Assembly (NCBI GenBank): GCA_030425685.1 | Contig: JAUIAD010000002.1 | Location: 186,001 to 250,000 of the forward strand | DNA length: 64,000 nt | Source of the DNA: Gammaproteobacteria bacterium | Lineage (GTDB): Bacteria > Pseudomonadota > Gammaproteobacteria > Coxiellales > Coxiellaceae | Direction: 5' to 3' | Shown: one piece after another, positions 35,661-43,944 of the stretch | How positions within the stretch are numbered: the first letter of the stretch is position 1 | Layout: each line of letters begins with the position of its first letter | The notes under the pieces: model-generated | Database searches by the model: none | Seen by the model: only the letters and a program-made list of their open reading frames with translations | Told to the model about the DNA's origin: nothing | Translations under genes and position numbers: made by a program

Positions 35661-37241
35661 ATGAAAGCTCGTCGCCTATTAACCTACTCCCTTGTTACCA
35701 TTGCCATTGTTATTAATGCGTTCCCACTAGTAATGAGCTTTACCAACAAAAAGCTAGTCAGCGCCGCGGTAAATAATGCCAACCACCTGCAGACAACAGC
35801 AAAGATTCATTTAGACAGCTACCAACAAGGGTGGTTTAACAGCACAGCTACTATTCACATTGCTAACAAACCTCCCGTTAAGCTAAAGATTGATAACACA
35901 CCTTTGCACCTAGTAAATGATCATGTATATTTTGGCACCAAGGCCAGCGGACACCTGAGCGCTTTGGATAACAAATTACAGGGCATGCTGCACTTATATA
36001 TTCCCTACCACTCCCCTGCCACGGCAATACTAGAGCAAGGCACTTTACAAGTCCCTAATGCTGGTAAAATTTATCTTAATAAAGTTGAGCTTACTTTAAA
36101 AAAACGAATTAACACATTTAATCTTGCAACACTAAGCCAAAACCTACGCCTATATATTAATGCCAACGCACCACACTTAAGCGTAGACATGAGCGAGCAA
36201 GGGAACAAAGAAAAAGCTGACATCAAAAACGTCAAACTATTAATTAATAGAGACGGACTATTTAGCGAAGACAACACACTTAGCGTTGACAGCATCACTT
36301 TTAACAAAGATAAACAACTAGAAGGTAGCATTCTTGGCTTTCGCGCACAGATCATTAATCACCAACAAGGCACATTAGCCAAAGGACACTTATTAATTAC
36401 AACAAAAAGCATAAAAGCCTTAAACCAACAAGCCAATAACCTGTCTATTAAGACAAGCATGAACAATGTCAACGTGGTCGCTTATCAACATATGTTAAAC
36501 ACCATTGCTGCCATCAAAGGCGACCAAGCACGTAAAGCCTGGTCCAACCTAAATGATATTGTCCTACACCAGTTGCTTTCCAACCAATTATCCTTTGGCG
36601 CGAACATCTCTGTTGACTTACCTAAAGGAAATATCAACACAAACATCACGGTCCATTGGCCATCCTATAACGCGCAAAAAGCAACTATACATAAGGCTAT
36701 CGCTAAAATGGAAATTTTAGCAAATGCTACCGTGCCAACAGATTACCTGGATCTATATCAAGAATTCTTCTTAATGAGCAACAATAAAATCTCACGCGAC
36801 TTATCAGCCAAAGATCTTAATAGCGAACAGAATATTGCAAGTTTAATTTCACAGTGGAAAAAGCAAGGCTTTATCACTAAAAACAATAAAGAAAACACCT
36901 ACTCCACACATCTAAAAGCAACGGTAAAAGATATAGTATTAAATAATATAAAACTAGATGACTTCAACAAAGCTTACTTATTCTATTGCTTGCACAAATA
37001 CTATAGCGCTTTCCCGCTATTTTTATCTGCTTCGCAACATGGAAATAGCGAAGCAGATTACTACCTTGCCATTATGTATAAACAAGGGCTAGGTGTTAAA
37101 AAAGATTATGAACAAGCGGCTTATTACTTAAAACAAGCTATTAACAAAGATAACAAGGACGCCAAAACCCTGGCGACCGTTTTACTGCTTAGCAAAAATC
37201 CATCTGAAGTAATCCCTAAAAAAAGCAAAGCGCCTAACTAA
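35661..37241 (+). CDS. DUF945 (YdgA-like) family protein fused to Sel1 repeats
   Basis: The N-terminus has a signal anchor (LLTYSLVTIAIVINAFPLVM). The bulk, about residues 25-430, follows the DUF945/YdgA pattern of long beta-rich repeats (LDSYQQGWFNSTATIHIAN, GLFSEDNTLSVDSITFNKD). At residues 445-500 there are one to two Sel1-like repeats (ASQHGNSEADYYLAIMYKQG, LGVKKDYEQAAYYLKQAINK). The DUF945 part is usually found alone; a Sel1 tail is unusual. Sel1 repeats mediate protein contacts. The product is likely anchored to the inner membrane and exposed to the periplasm. Function unknown. Confidence 0.75.
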   Translation: MKARRLLTYSLVTIAIVINAFPLVMSFTNKKLVSAAVNNANHLQTTAKIHLDSYQQGWFNSTATIHIANKPPVKLKIDNTPLHLVNDHVYFGTKASGHLSALDNKLQGMLHLYIPYHSPATAILEQGTLQVPNAGKIYLNKVELTLKKRINTFNLATLSQNLRLYINANAPHLSVDMSEQGNKEKADIKNVKLLINRDGLFSEDNTLSVDSITFNKDKQLEGSILGFRAQIINHQQGTLAKGHLLITTKSIKALNQQANNLSIKTSMNNVNVVAYQHMLNTIAAIKGDQARKAWSNLNDIVLHQLLSNQLSFGANISVDLPKGNINTNITVHWPSYNAQKATIHKAIAKMEILANATVPTDYLDLYQEFFLMSNNKISRDLSAKDLNSEQNIASLISQWKKQGFITKNNKENTYSTHLKATVKDIVLNNIKLDDFNKAYLFYCLHKYYSAFPLFLSASQHGNSEADYYLAIMYKQGLGVKKDYEQAAYYLKQAINKDNKDAKTLATVLLLSKNPSEVIPKKSKAPN

Positions 37242-37266
37242 CACAGACACATAAAATAAGGCGAAT

Positions 37267-37290
37267 AAGGCGCAACGAGTTGCGCCTTTG
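37267..37290. terminator. Bidirectional terminator between convergent genes
   Basis: AAGGCGCAAC-GA-GTTGCGCCTT (37267-37288) is a perfect 10-bp stem with A and T at the ends. It lies between the stop of the DUF945-Sel1 gene and that of the minus-strand Ala-rich gene. Confidence 0.85.
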
Positions 37291-37300
37291 CAAATTAGCT

Positions 37301-38962
37301 TTACCTACCCCTCATAACTTGCTTTGCTAAAGTTTCCACTAACCTCTCATAGTTTTCTGTAAATGGTCCGCCAGCAAAATGAGCCCCAGCAAACCGTCTG
37401 CGGATAATTTCATAACCGCCTACTAAATTTGCTCCATGAGGATCCGCCCCATCGTAAGGAGGGTAAACTCTACCGTCTGGAGCTCTAGTTAGCCCAACTT
37501 GGAATACACCAAACTTAAAACCCAGCGCAACCAAAAGGGCATGAAACAACCCCTCAGGTGATTGTGGATCAGGACGAGGGCCCCTCATAAAAAACCAAGA
37601 TTCTGCTAACAACTCTGCATACATAATTCTAGCCAACACTTCAGAACTATAGCGCAACATGCCTACACGTTTTTGCAGACAACCAAACATCTTCTGCCCC
37701 ACCAGCACGCCCGTTAACCGCTCCATTCGCCTTAATGAATCCGATAAATGTTTCGCTATATGTGGCTGACCACGCCGACTATAGAAATCAATCTGCTGCA
37801 TAGCACGGTCACGAAACTCCTCGCAACGATAATGATAATGATAAACTCGCGCCATTTCTTTGGCTGCAGTTATGGCGACCGCACCTAAACCAACTGCGGC
37901 ACCCGTCGCCAATAATGCCAAACTTGCTGGTGGACAAGCCGCACCTGCTAATGAAGCAACAGCCAAACCACAACTTGCACCCGCTAGGCAAAATCCAACA
38001 ATAGCTTGCACCATACCCCCAGACGCTGACGCCATCTTCCATTTCTTTTCTCGCCTTAGCTGATCGATAATAAATTTAATCCTCATAAAACGCTCATTAA
38101 GCATTTGGGATTCCCATAGCGTTCGCCCCTGAATCTCGATATTGGGGGCATGATATGCAGCAGCGATCATTGTATCGATTGCTTGACTTCTTCCGGCCAT
38201 TACATCTCTTTTCAAGCTCCCCAATGCAGAGTCTTCTCTTACTGCTCCATACAGCGTATAAGTACTCCTAGCAAAATTAACGCCCTGCAATACCATGGTA
38301 AGACCGGCCGCACCTGCGGCCACACCAGCCGCAGGTTCAGCCACCCCTGCAGCCGCTAACGCCCATCGTGTCGCACCCAAACCATCTCTAACAGCGGTGG
38401 CTCCATGTTGTGCACGCGCCAATGGAGGTGTACGCGGATGAAATGCTAAATGTAATGATTGCCCAGCTGATATAAATGGCATGGGCACAGCAATGGCAGC
38501 AGTCTCTGCTGGCAAAGCAGAAACTGCGCCAGAATATGAGGCGACAATATCGTAAATGGCAGTTCCGACAGTCGCTGTGTTGTCAGCAATATCCCCTGCC
38601 AAAAACGCGCCTTGTGCACACTGCACAACACCCCTACCCAGTGCTTGCAAAGGCGCACCTCCTCTTGCAGGAACAGCCGCAGGGCTACCGCCACTAGGAG
38701 CAGCGATTGCTGGAACTGGAGCAGGCATTGCAGCGTAACCACAAGCTGGTGCACCCGGAGCAGGCATTGCAGCGTAACCACAAGCAGGCAAACTTGCAGG
38801 GGGAGCACCAGCTGCAGCAGCTCCTCCTGGAGCAAAATGAGGCGGCTGAGGGGCAGCTGCTGGCGACGCACCAACAAAAACCACGGGTTCCGCAGGCACA
38901 TCTCTATATTCACCCAACACCTCATCACGCACCTCGGCTAATTTTCTTTTTAAACGTCTCAT
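37301..38962 (-). CDS. Ala/Pro/Gly-rich orphan protein with internal repeats; candidate effector
   Basis: No family is recognised. The 553 residues fall in three parts. A basic N-terminus is followed by an Ala/Pro/Gly-rich low-complexity stretch (about 30-110) that contains ACGYAAMPAP twice, 13 residues apart. A middle part has alanine-rich hydrophobic segments, the longest near 315-365 with small residues (GFCLAGASCGLAVASLAGAA) like a glycine-zipper membrane hairpin. A basic C-terminal part of about 180 residues follows (SDSLRRMERLTGVLVGQKMF). The coding DNA is visibly richer in G and C than its neighbours. No signal peptide is present. An effector role is an inference. Confidence 0.5.
   Translation of the reverse strand: MRRLKRKLAEVRDEVLGEYRDVPAEPVVFVGASPAAAPQPPHFAPGGAAAAGAPPASLPACGYAAMPAPGAPACGYAAMPAPVPAIAAPSGGSPAAVPARGGAPLQALGRGVVQCAQGAFLAGDIADNTATVGTAIYDIVASYSGAVSALPAETAAIAVPMPFISAGQSLHLAFHPRTPPLARAQHGATAVRDGLGATRWALAAAGVAEPAAGVAAGAAGLTMVLQGVNFARSTYTLYGAVREDSALGSLKRDVMAGRSQAIDTMIAAAYHAPNIEIQGRTLWESQMLNERFMRIKFIIDQLRREKKWKMASASGGMVQAIVGFCLAGASCGLAVASLAGAACPPASLALLATGAAVGLGAVAITAAKEMARVYHYHYRCEEFRDRAMQQIDFYSRRGQPHIAKHLSDSLRRMERLTGVLVGQKMFGCLQKRVGMLRYSSEVLARIMYAELLAESWFFMRGPRPDPQSPEGLFHALLVALGFKFGVFQVGLTRAPDGRVYPPYDGADPHGANLVGGYEIIRRRFAGAHFAGGPFTENYERLVETLAKQVMRGR
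38718..38784 (-). repeat. Tandem 39-bp repeat inside the Ala/Pro-rich gene
   Basis: A 28-bp block (38718-38745) recurs exactly at 38757-38784, giving a 39-bp period that keeps frame (13 residues). It encodes the doubled ACGYAAMPAP and could change copy number by slippage. Confidence 0.8.
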
Positions 38963-39083
38963 GGCTCCACCTCTGCTTTTCTTGACCTTTAAGACAACTG
39001 TACAATTATCGATCCAATATAAACATCGGTAGCCGTTACGCAGAAAAAGTAACTGCTTATTATATTGATTTATAATGATTTAT

Positions 39084-39872
39084 TTAGATAAATGGACGCA
39101 AACGTTCATAAAGTTTAGCGCGAGAGTGGCAACCAGTCTTATGAAAAACATTCAAAATATGCCGCTCAACTGTTCTCTCGGAGATACCTAACATGGAAGA
39201 AATCTCTTGCGATGATTTACAACGAATATAAAGATCTGCACACTGCTTTTCTCGCTTCGTCAGCCAAAAAAGCTGATCCTCTTCACGCATTAGCTGCCTC
39301 ACAACATCCTTTAAGTTAATATCTTCACGCAAACTTGCTAAGTTAGGACTGTGTTCAATATACCGCTGCCGATAGGGGTTAATTAACTGCGAAAAAACGG
39401 GCAAAAGCTGGTGAAGCTCCAATAAGTGCCTTAAACAAAAGGACGCCACATCCTCAACCTCGTCAGAAAGACCTAAAACAAAGCATTCCACACCATTAGC
39501 AAATTCGCGCTTTATATAGATCGGCTGGCGAATACCCACCAAATCATGCCATTCTACAAAAAGATCAAGATACTTATTATCACGACATGTTATATCCTTG
39601 ATATGTCCCGCCTGCGGTATCGCGGTCAATGTATCGTAAAAGCAAAAGGGATCAATAACAAAAATATCATTATCAAGATAGTGCTGTGTTTCATCAGGTG
39701 TATTACTAACACTGAAATAACGCCCACTCTTATCAATATAGACATAACGTAGATGCGCAATCGAAAGGTCACTCTGTACTTGCGCAAACAACGACATAAT
39801 CGACTCACCTACCTCATTTCTCTTTTGAATAAAGGTATTTAAGTCGCTTTTAACGTGTGTTGTTTTGCCCAT
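39084..39872 (-). CDS. LuxR-type transcriptional regulator
   Basis: The 262 residues have a C-terminal LuxR/FixJ helix-turn-helix (LTKREKQCADLYIRCKSSQE, ISSMLGISERTVERHILNVF) at about 198-257. The N-terminal 170 residues form a sensor-like domain without receiver motifs, with regions (RYVYIDKSGRYFSVSNTPDE) recalling ligand-binding domains of solo LuxR regulators. No luxI-type synthase is in the window. It lies between the Ala/Pro-rich gene and two large orphans, which are possible targets. The ligand and targets are unknown. Confidence 0.85.
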   Translation of the reverse strand: MGKTTHVKSDLNTFIQKRNEVGESIMSLFAQVQSDLSIAHLRYVYIDKSGRYFSVSNTPDETQHYLDNDIFVIDPFCFYDTLTAIPQAGHIKDITCRDNKYLDLFVEWHDLVGIRQPIYIKREFANGVECFVLGLSDEVEDVASFCLRHLLELHQLLPVFSQLINPYRQRYIEHSPNLASLREDINLKDVVRQLMREEDQLFWLTKREKQCADLYIRCKSSQEISSMLGISERTVERHILNVFHKTGCHSRAKLYERLRPFI

Positions 39873-39990
39873 TGATGTTGCCCGTGGTTATTGCCTCATG
39901 CAAGTAGGTAGCCGATTATAATTATAGCAAATTAAAATTTAGTGTTAGCCTAAGGCAGGCGCAAATCGATCCCTAGGATACATTGCAACA

Positions 39991-40033
39991 AAAGAGGAGG
40001 AATGGCATGCTTATTACCTCAATCCTCCTCTTT
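39991..40033 (-). terminator. Terminator after the 712-residue orphan gene
   Basis: AAAGAGGAGGA (39991-40001) and TCCTCCTCTTT (40023-40033) form a perfect 11-bp stem with a 21-nt loop. On the minus strand the stem ends in TCTTTTGTT, a few bases after the orphan stop. Confidence 0.7.
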
Positions 40034-40037
40034 AATA

Positions 40038-42176
40038 TTATTGCACTATATTCTCATTGTTAAACCACCTCTTCATGGTTTGTTTCATCTCTGCATATTT
40101 TTCCTTTGGAATCGATGTCTTACTTAAAGACTCAATACATTTTACTAACAACAATAGCACTTCATTTAAAGAGTCTCTTGAGTTAACTTGCGTGTGATTC
40201 ACGTAAGACTCATGCAACTGTAGTTGTCGCAACATCAAATCCTGCTCAGGCTTTGCTGATTTTGGTTGGTTTTTTAAGCCTAAACGAATATCCATGGCGT
40301 CCATTACAATACCAAATGCTTCAGGTGTTTTATTACTCCCAGAAATAATATGATGGTTTAAGGATTGTCGTCCATCTTCCAGTACTTGATCCGGATTAGT
40401 TGGCTGTTGTGCTTTTGATTGTTTCTGCGCTTCTGCTACAACAGTATTCAACATACCTTCGACATACCGCTTAAATTCCTGCTCCATTTTAAGGGAAAAA
40501 TAAGAGTGCGATCTAGGCTGTAAAGCAAGCAAATTATCCTTTTCGTCTAGCGCCTGATTCATTAACTCATCTAAAGTAGGATCTACAGCGGTCCGTTGCT
40601 GATGATAGGCAGACAAAAGCGCCATAACCATTGGACGCCCCAAAATCTCTGACACATCCATGCGTATATTGCTTTTTGCCAAGCAATTATTACTGGTAAC
40701 ACTATCACTAATATAAGAATACGTTTGAATACCATCAATAATACCTACTAGCAATCTGCGAATATTTTCTTGCGTTGGTACTTCGATATTGGATGTACCA
40801 TTGACCCAGCATGAAACGACAAAATCAAACATATAATTTGCCATTAAACTGCAAGCTTTATCTTTACCTTGCCAAGTAATAGTTGGATTATAAATAAAGT
40901 ATAAAGCCTTTGGTACAATAGAGACCGCAACACGTCGTAGTATCCCTTTGCGACCATAGACAATATTACGGAACCATTTCATTAGTGGATTCTGCCATTC
41001 CACCGTTGAAAGCTTCATCTTTGGTAATGACAACCTTAAATCACCTAACACATTAGGACCAGTATTAAGAACGGCCAAAGCAGATTTCCATTGTCCTTCT
41101 TCATATGCAAACGCTTTAAGCATACACAAAATATTCATATATTTTTTATCAGTATCTGTTAGCGCTCGGCCTTTAATGCGCTGCAAAAGATTGTCTTGCG
41201 CAGACAGAGGATTACTTTGCAAACGGCCCTTGATGGCTTTTAACGCAGGAAGCTTACCATAAATTGCATCGTTGCTTAGATACCCATTCTGACCGATAAT
41301 ATTTTGCGTGTTCTGAACATTAAAAATAGCATCTGTCGCTTCACCAATGATTCGATGCACCATTATTCGTAAGGCTTCTAGCTTATAAGAGCCTTCCTCT
41401 GATCTCGCTATAAGCTCACGCATTCGTAACAATGATTTTGTCTTCATAACCAGCTTTGCTTCGGTAGTTACATTGATGACACGTACAATATTGCATTTCT
41501 CTAACTCTTTCAGCTTACCTTCCCATTCTGAACGGCTTTTAGTTGAGAGCAAATAATCATAAACTTTCTTTGCTGGTTCAAAAGCATCACATTCAAACTG
41601 CATTATTTGCAACTCCGTAGGCTGACCATCTTTCCATCGAGTCTTACCAGGACATCGGGCATTATTGATTACATACTTTTCACCGCCAACATCCTCAATC
41701 TTGCATGGCGCTGCTACCCCATTGTAATATCCATCCAAAAAAGTAATTGATCCTTCTCCCGTGGCATCCTGATCCCCGGTAGAAAGATAATTAATGGCAC
41801 ACATCACTGAATTTCTCTCACCATCAGCACCAACGCCAGCGCGCCAAGCGTCAAACTGCGCATTGGAGTCATTCATAACAAATGCCTTATAAAGCGTTTT
41901 TGAAACCAGTGTACCGCCGGGTAATAAAGACATGGCAGCTAAAACAACAGAGTCAAACCATGCCCAGACCTTATCGCCTTTTAAAAGACGCTTCTCGTCT
42001 AGTTTAGAGTTTTGCTCTAGTACTGTTACCGCTTGTTTAAGCGTTAAATCCACATCGTCTTGTAAACTTCTAGTTTCCTCCTCAAGCATCTTAATGATAC
42101 TATTTACCGCATATTCAAACGTCTTGTGTTGTGCAAGCTGATGGTTTTTCTTAAAGCCAAAATTAAAATTTCTCAT
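40038..42176 (-). CDS. Large orphan protein of 712 residues; candidate effector
   Basis: No family is recognised. The protein is mostly alpha-helical by composition. One hydrophobic segment lies at about 72-95 (DSVVLAAMSLLPGGTLVSKT). A Cys-containing central part (NNARCPGKTRWKDGQP) follows. A Gln/Lys-rich region near 590-615 (VVAEAQKQSKAQQPTNPDQV) looks like a linker. There is no signal peptide. The ATG has GGAG upstream. It lies 79 bp after the 187-residue orphan on the same strand, so the two may be co-transcribed; a C7 run (42247-42253) lies in the gap. Soluble, large and orphan, it fits an effector profile, but nothing proves this. Confidence 0.5.
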   Translation of the reverse strand: MRNFNFGFKKNHQLAQHKTFEYAVNSIIKMLEEETRSLQDDVDLTLKQAVTVLEQNSKLDEKRLLKGDKVWAWFDSVVLAAMSLLPGGTLVSKTLYKAFVMNDSNAQFDAWRAGVGADGERNSVMCAINYLSTGDQDATGEGSITFLDGYYNGVAAPCKIEDVGGEKYVINNARCPGKTRWKDGQPTELQIMQFECDAFEPAKKVYDYLLSTKSRSEWEGKLKELEKCNIVRVINVTTEAKLVMKTKSLLRMRELIARSEEGSYKLEALRIMVHRIIGEATDAIFNVQNTQNIIGQNGYLSNDAIYGKLPALKAIKGRLQSNPLSAQDNLLQRIKGRALTDTDKKYMNILCMLKAFAYEEGQWKSALAVLNTGPNVLGDLRLSLPKMKLSTVEWQNPLMKWFRNIVYGRKGILRRVAVSIVPKALYFIYNPTITWQGKDKACSLMANYMFDFVVSCWVNGTSNIEVPTQENIRRLLVGIIDGIQTYSYISDSVTSNNCLAKSNIRMDVSEILGRPMVMALLSAYHQQRTAVDPTLDELMNQALDEKDNLLALQPRSHSYFSLKMEQEFKRYVEGMLNTVVAEAQKQSKAQQPTNPDQVLEDGRQSLNHHIISGSNKTPEAFGIVMDAMDIRLGLKNQPKSAKPEQDLMLRQLQLHESYVNHTQVNSRDSLNEVLLLLVKCIESLSKTSIPKEKYAEMKQTMKRWFNNENIVQ

Positions 42177-42255
42177 AACTATCTCTCCACATTAGTGCTA
42201 TAGATAATACTGATATCTATACTTGGCCCCCTAGCTGATACTAATACCCCCCCTA

Positions 42256-42819
42256 CTAACTAAGATCTTTTATTTTTAACTTACAATAAGCAATTGCAGC
42301 CACTAAGAACGGTCGATATACTGATAAAAAATCATTAACACCTTTTTCGTATGCTGTACTCCATTTATTCCCCTTCGTTACAAGGGCAGATTTTATTTCA
42401 GCAATAAGACCATCACCTAACTGCAAAATATCCGATGCAACTGATTGAACACTCACTTCTAGAGAGTTAGCATTTTTAGTAGGGTCATTTACCTTAAAAT
42501 TTCTTTGATCCAAGGCAGAAAGGGTTATATCTATCCCTTGAATAAGATTATCAACAGGATTCGCATTTAAATTTGGAAATGTCAGATTACTTAAACCCGA
42601 TACGAGTTGCTTGATACCCTCACTGTCTTTCCAAAAATTATAATTTAATTGCTCTAGCTGATATTTGCATTGTTGCACAGCCCATTTGGATTGACGCAAC
42701 TTATAGGCGATAGTCTTAGGGTCACTCGCATAATAATATTCCCACTCATCAATATCCATTACCTTTTTCTTGCTGGATAGATTATATTGCTCTACAAATA
42801 TGTCACAGTTTGCTCTCAT
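42256..42819 (-). CDS. Orphan protein of 187 residues
   Basis: No family is recognised. The sequence is helical and hydrophilic, with Trp/Tyr-rich start (DEWEYYYASDPKTIAYKLRQ) and one moderately hydrophobic helix near the C-terminus (PFLVAAIAYCKLKIKDLS). The ATG is preceded by an AGAGAGGTTG stretch. It lies immediately upstream of the 712-residue orphan, probably in one transcript, and could be a partner or chaperone of it. That is a guess from size and order only. Confidence 0.5.
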   Translation of the reverse strand: MRANCDIFVEQYNLSSKKKVMDIDEWEYYYASDPKTIAYKLRQSKWAVQQCKYQLEQLNYNFWKDSEGIKQLVSGLSNLTFPNLNANPVDNLIQGIDITLSALDQRNFKVNDPTKNANSLEVSVQSVASDILQLGDGLIAEIKSALVTKGNKWSTAYEKGVNDFLSVYRPFLVAAIAYCKLKIKDLS

Positions 42820-43061
42820 TTTTTCAACCTCTCTATATTATTTTTTGTGGTGATAACTTAAGATACCAATAAGATACTTCTAAATTATTGCTACAATATT
42901 TCTGACAAAGAAATTTATGAAGTGATTTTTAAGACGCTGTTTTTAAAAGGTATTATTATGCGTAGCGCCACTAGCGTGATAGCCCTATGCAAATAGAAAG
43001 TGGCATAAAACGATATAGAATCCAATACAGCTAAAGAGATACTAGAAACACGACCCAAGCA

Positions 43062-43796
43062 TTAAGTCGCCTTACCCTTAAGCACCGAAACATTCAACAT
43101 ATAGCCACCGCCACGAATAGTCTTAATTATTTCAGGGCTCTTAGGTTCCTTTTCAAGTTTTTTCCGCAAGCGACTAATTAGCACATCAACACTGCGATCA
43201 AACGAATCGATATCACCGTTGGTATATTCTAAAAGTTGGTCTCGACTTAATACAATCTCGGGCCTATCTAATAACACTTTTAATAAATCATACTCACCCG
43301 CAGTAATAATGATATTCTCACCATCTTTTTTGGTTAAAACCCGCGTCGATACATTAAGAATATAATTATCGAAGTAGAATAACTCGTGCTCAGACAGCAC
43401 TTTCTCTGATGATGACAAATCTGCTGCTGGCTGTGCACGGCGCAAAGTGGCTTGTATATAGGAAAGCAGTACGCGTGGCTTAATTGGCTTTTGCAAATAA
43501 TTATCCGCACCCAACTCTAGCAATACCACTTTTTCAAAATCGTCCTTATCGCCGGTTAATACAATAATAGGGATTAAATACTGCGCGCGGAACTCTTTAC
43601 ATAATTCCTTGCCTGTTGTGTCAGGTAGCTCCAAATCTAAGATAATTAAATTAATGCCCGTATTAACAGCCGATCTGGCTTGCTCTCCATTATTAGCAAT
43701 GGTCACCTTATAGCCTGACTTGGATAAATAGGAAGCAACTATGTTGCTAAGATCTTTATCATCTTCAACTATCAGAATATGATCAGCGTTATCCAT
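43062..43796 (-). CDS. OmpR/PhoB family response regulator (pair 1)
   Basis: The 244 residues have a receiver domain with acidic pocket EDD (11-13), phospho-acceptor Asp-54 in LIILDLELP, Thr-81 and Lys-103 in LQKPIKP. A C-terminal winged helix follows (EYDLLKVLLDRPEIVLSRDQ, IIKTIRGGGYML). It diverges from the sensor kinase gene at 43945 across 148 bp, so they form a pair that may control their shared promoter region. It is similar along its length to the regulator at 62322. Confidence 0.94.
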   Translation of the reverse strand: MDNADHILIVEDDKDLSNIVASYLSKSGYKVTIANNGEQARSAVNTGINLIILDLELPDTTGKELCKEFRAQYLIPIIVLTGDKDDFEKVVLLELGADNYLQKPIKPRVLLSYIQATLRRAQPAADLSSSEKVLSEHELFYFDNYILNVSTRVLTKKDGENIIITAGEYDLLKVLLDRPEIVLSRDQLLEYTNGDIDSFDRSVDVLISRLRKKLEKEPKSPEIIKTIRGGGYMLNVSVLKGKAT

Positions 43797-43944
43797 ATCT
43801 CACCCTTCGTTGTTATACACAGTATTTTATTTAATTTACCTTAAATACTGATATTGAAGCAACACCATGAGGTAAGCTATAGATATATCATGCGCAAGGA
43901 ACTAGAATAATATAAGGATATATAAATGACACGGAGGCACCATC

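Noticed and set aside
38446-38928. Alternative 160-codon frame in the Ala/Pro-rich gene
   Set aside because: It is a Leu/Gln/Val-rich frame-shifted reading of the GC-rich repeat region. The 553-codon frame spans the whole locus.
28203-42819. PmrA-like boxes before the other candidate effectors
   Set aside because: TTAA pairs were seen upstream of 28561 and 42819, but their spacing is 14 bp or more rather than 11 bp, as expected by chance in AT-rich DNA.
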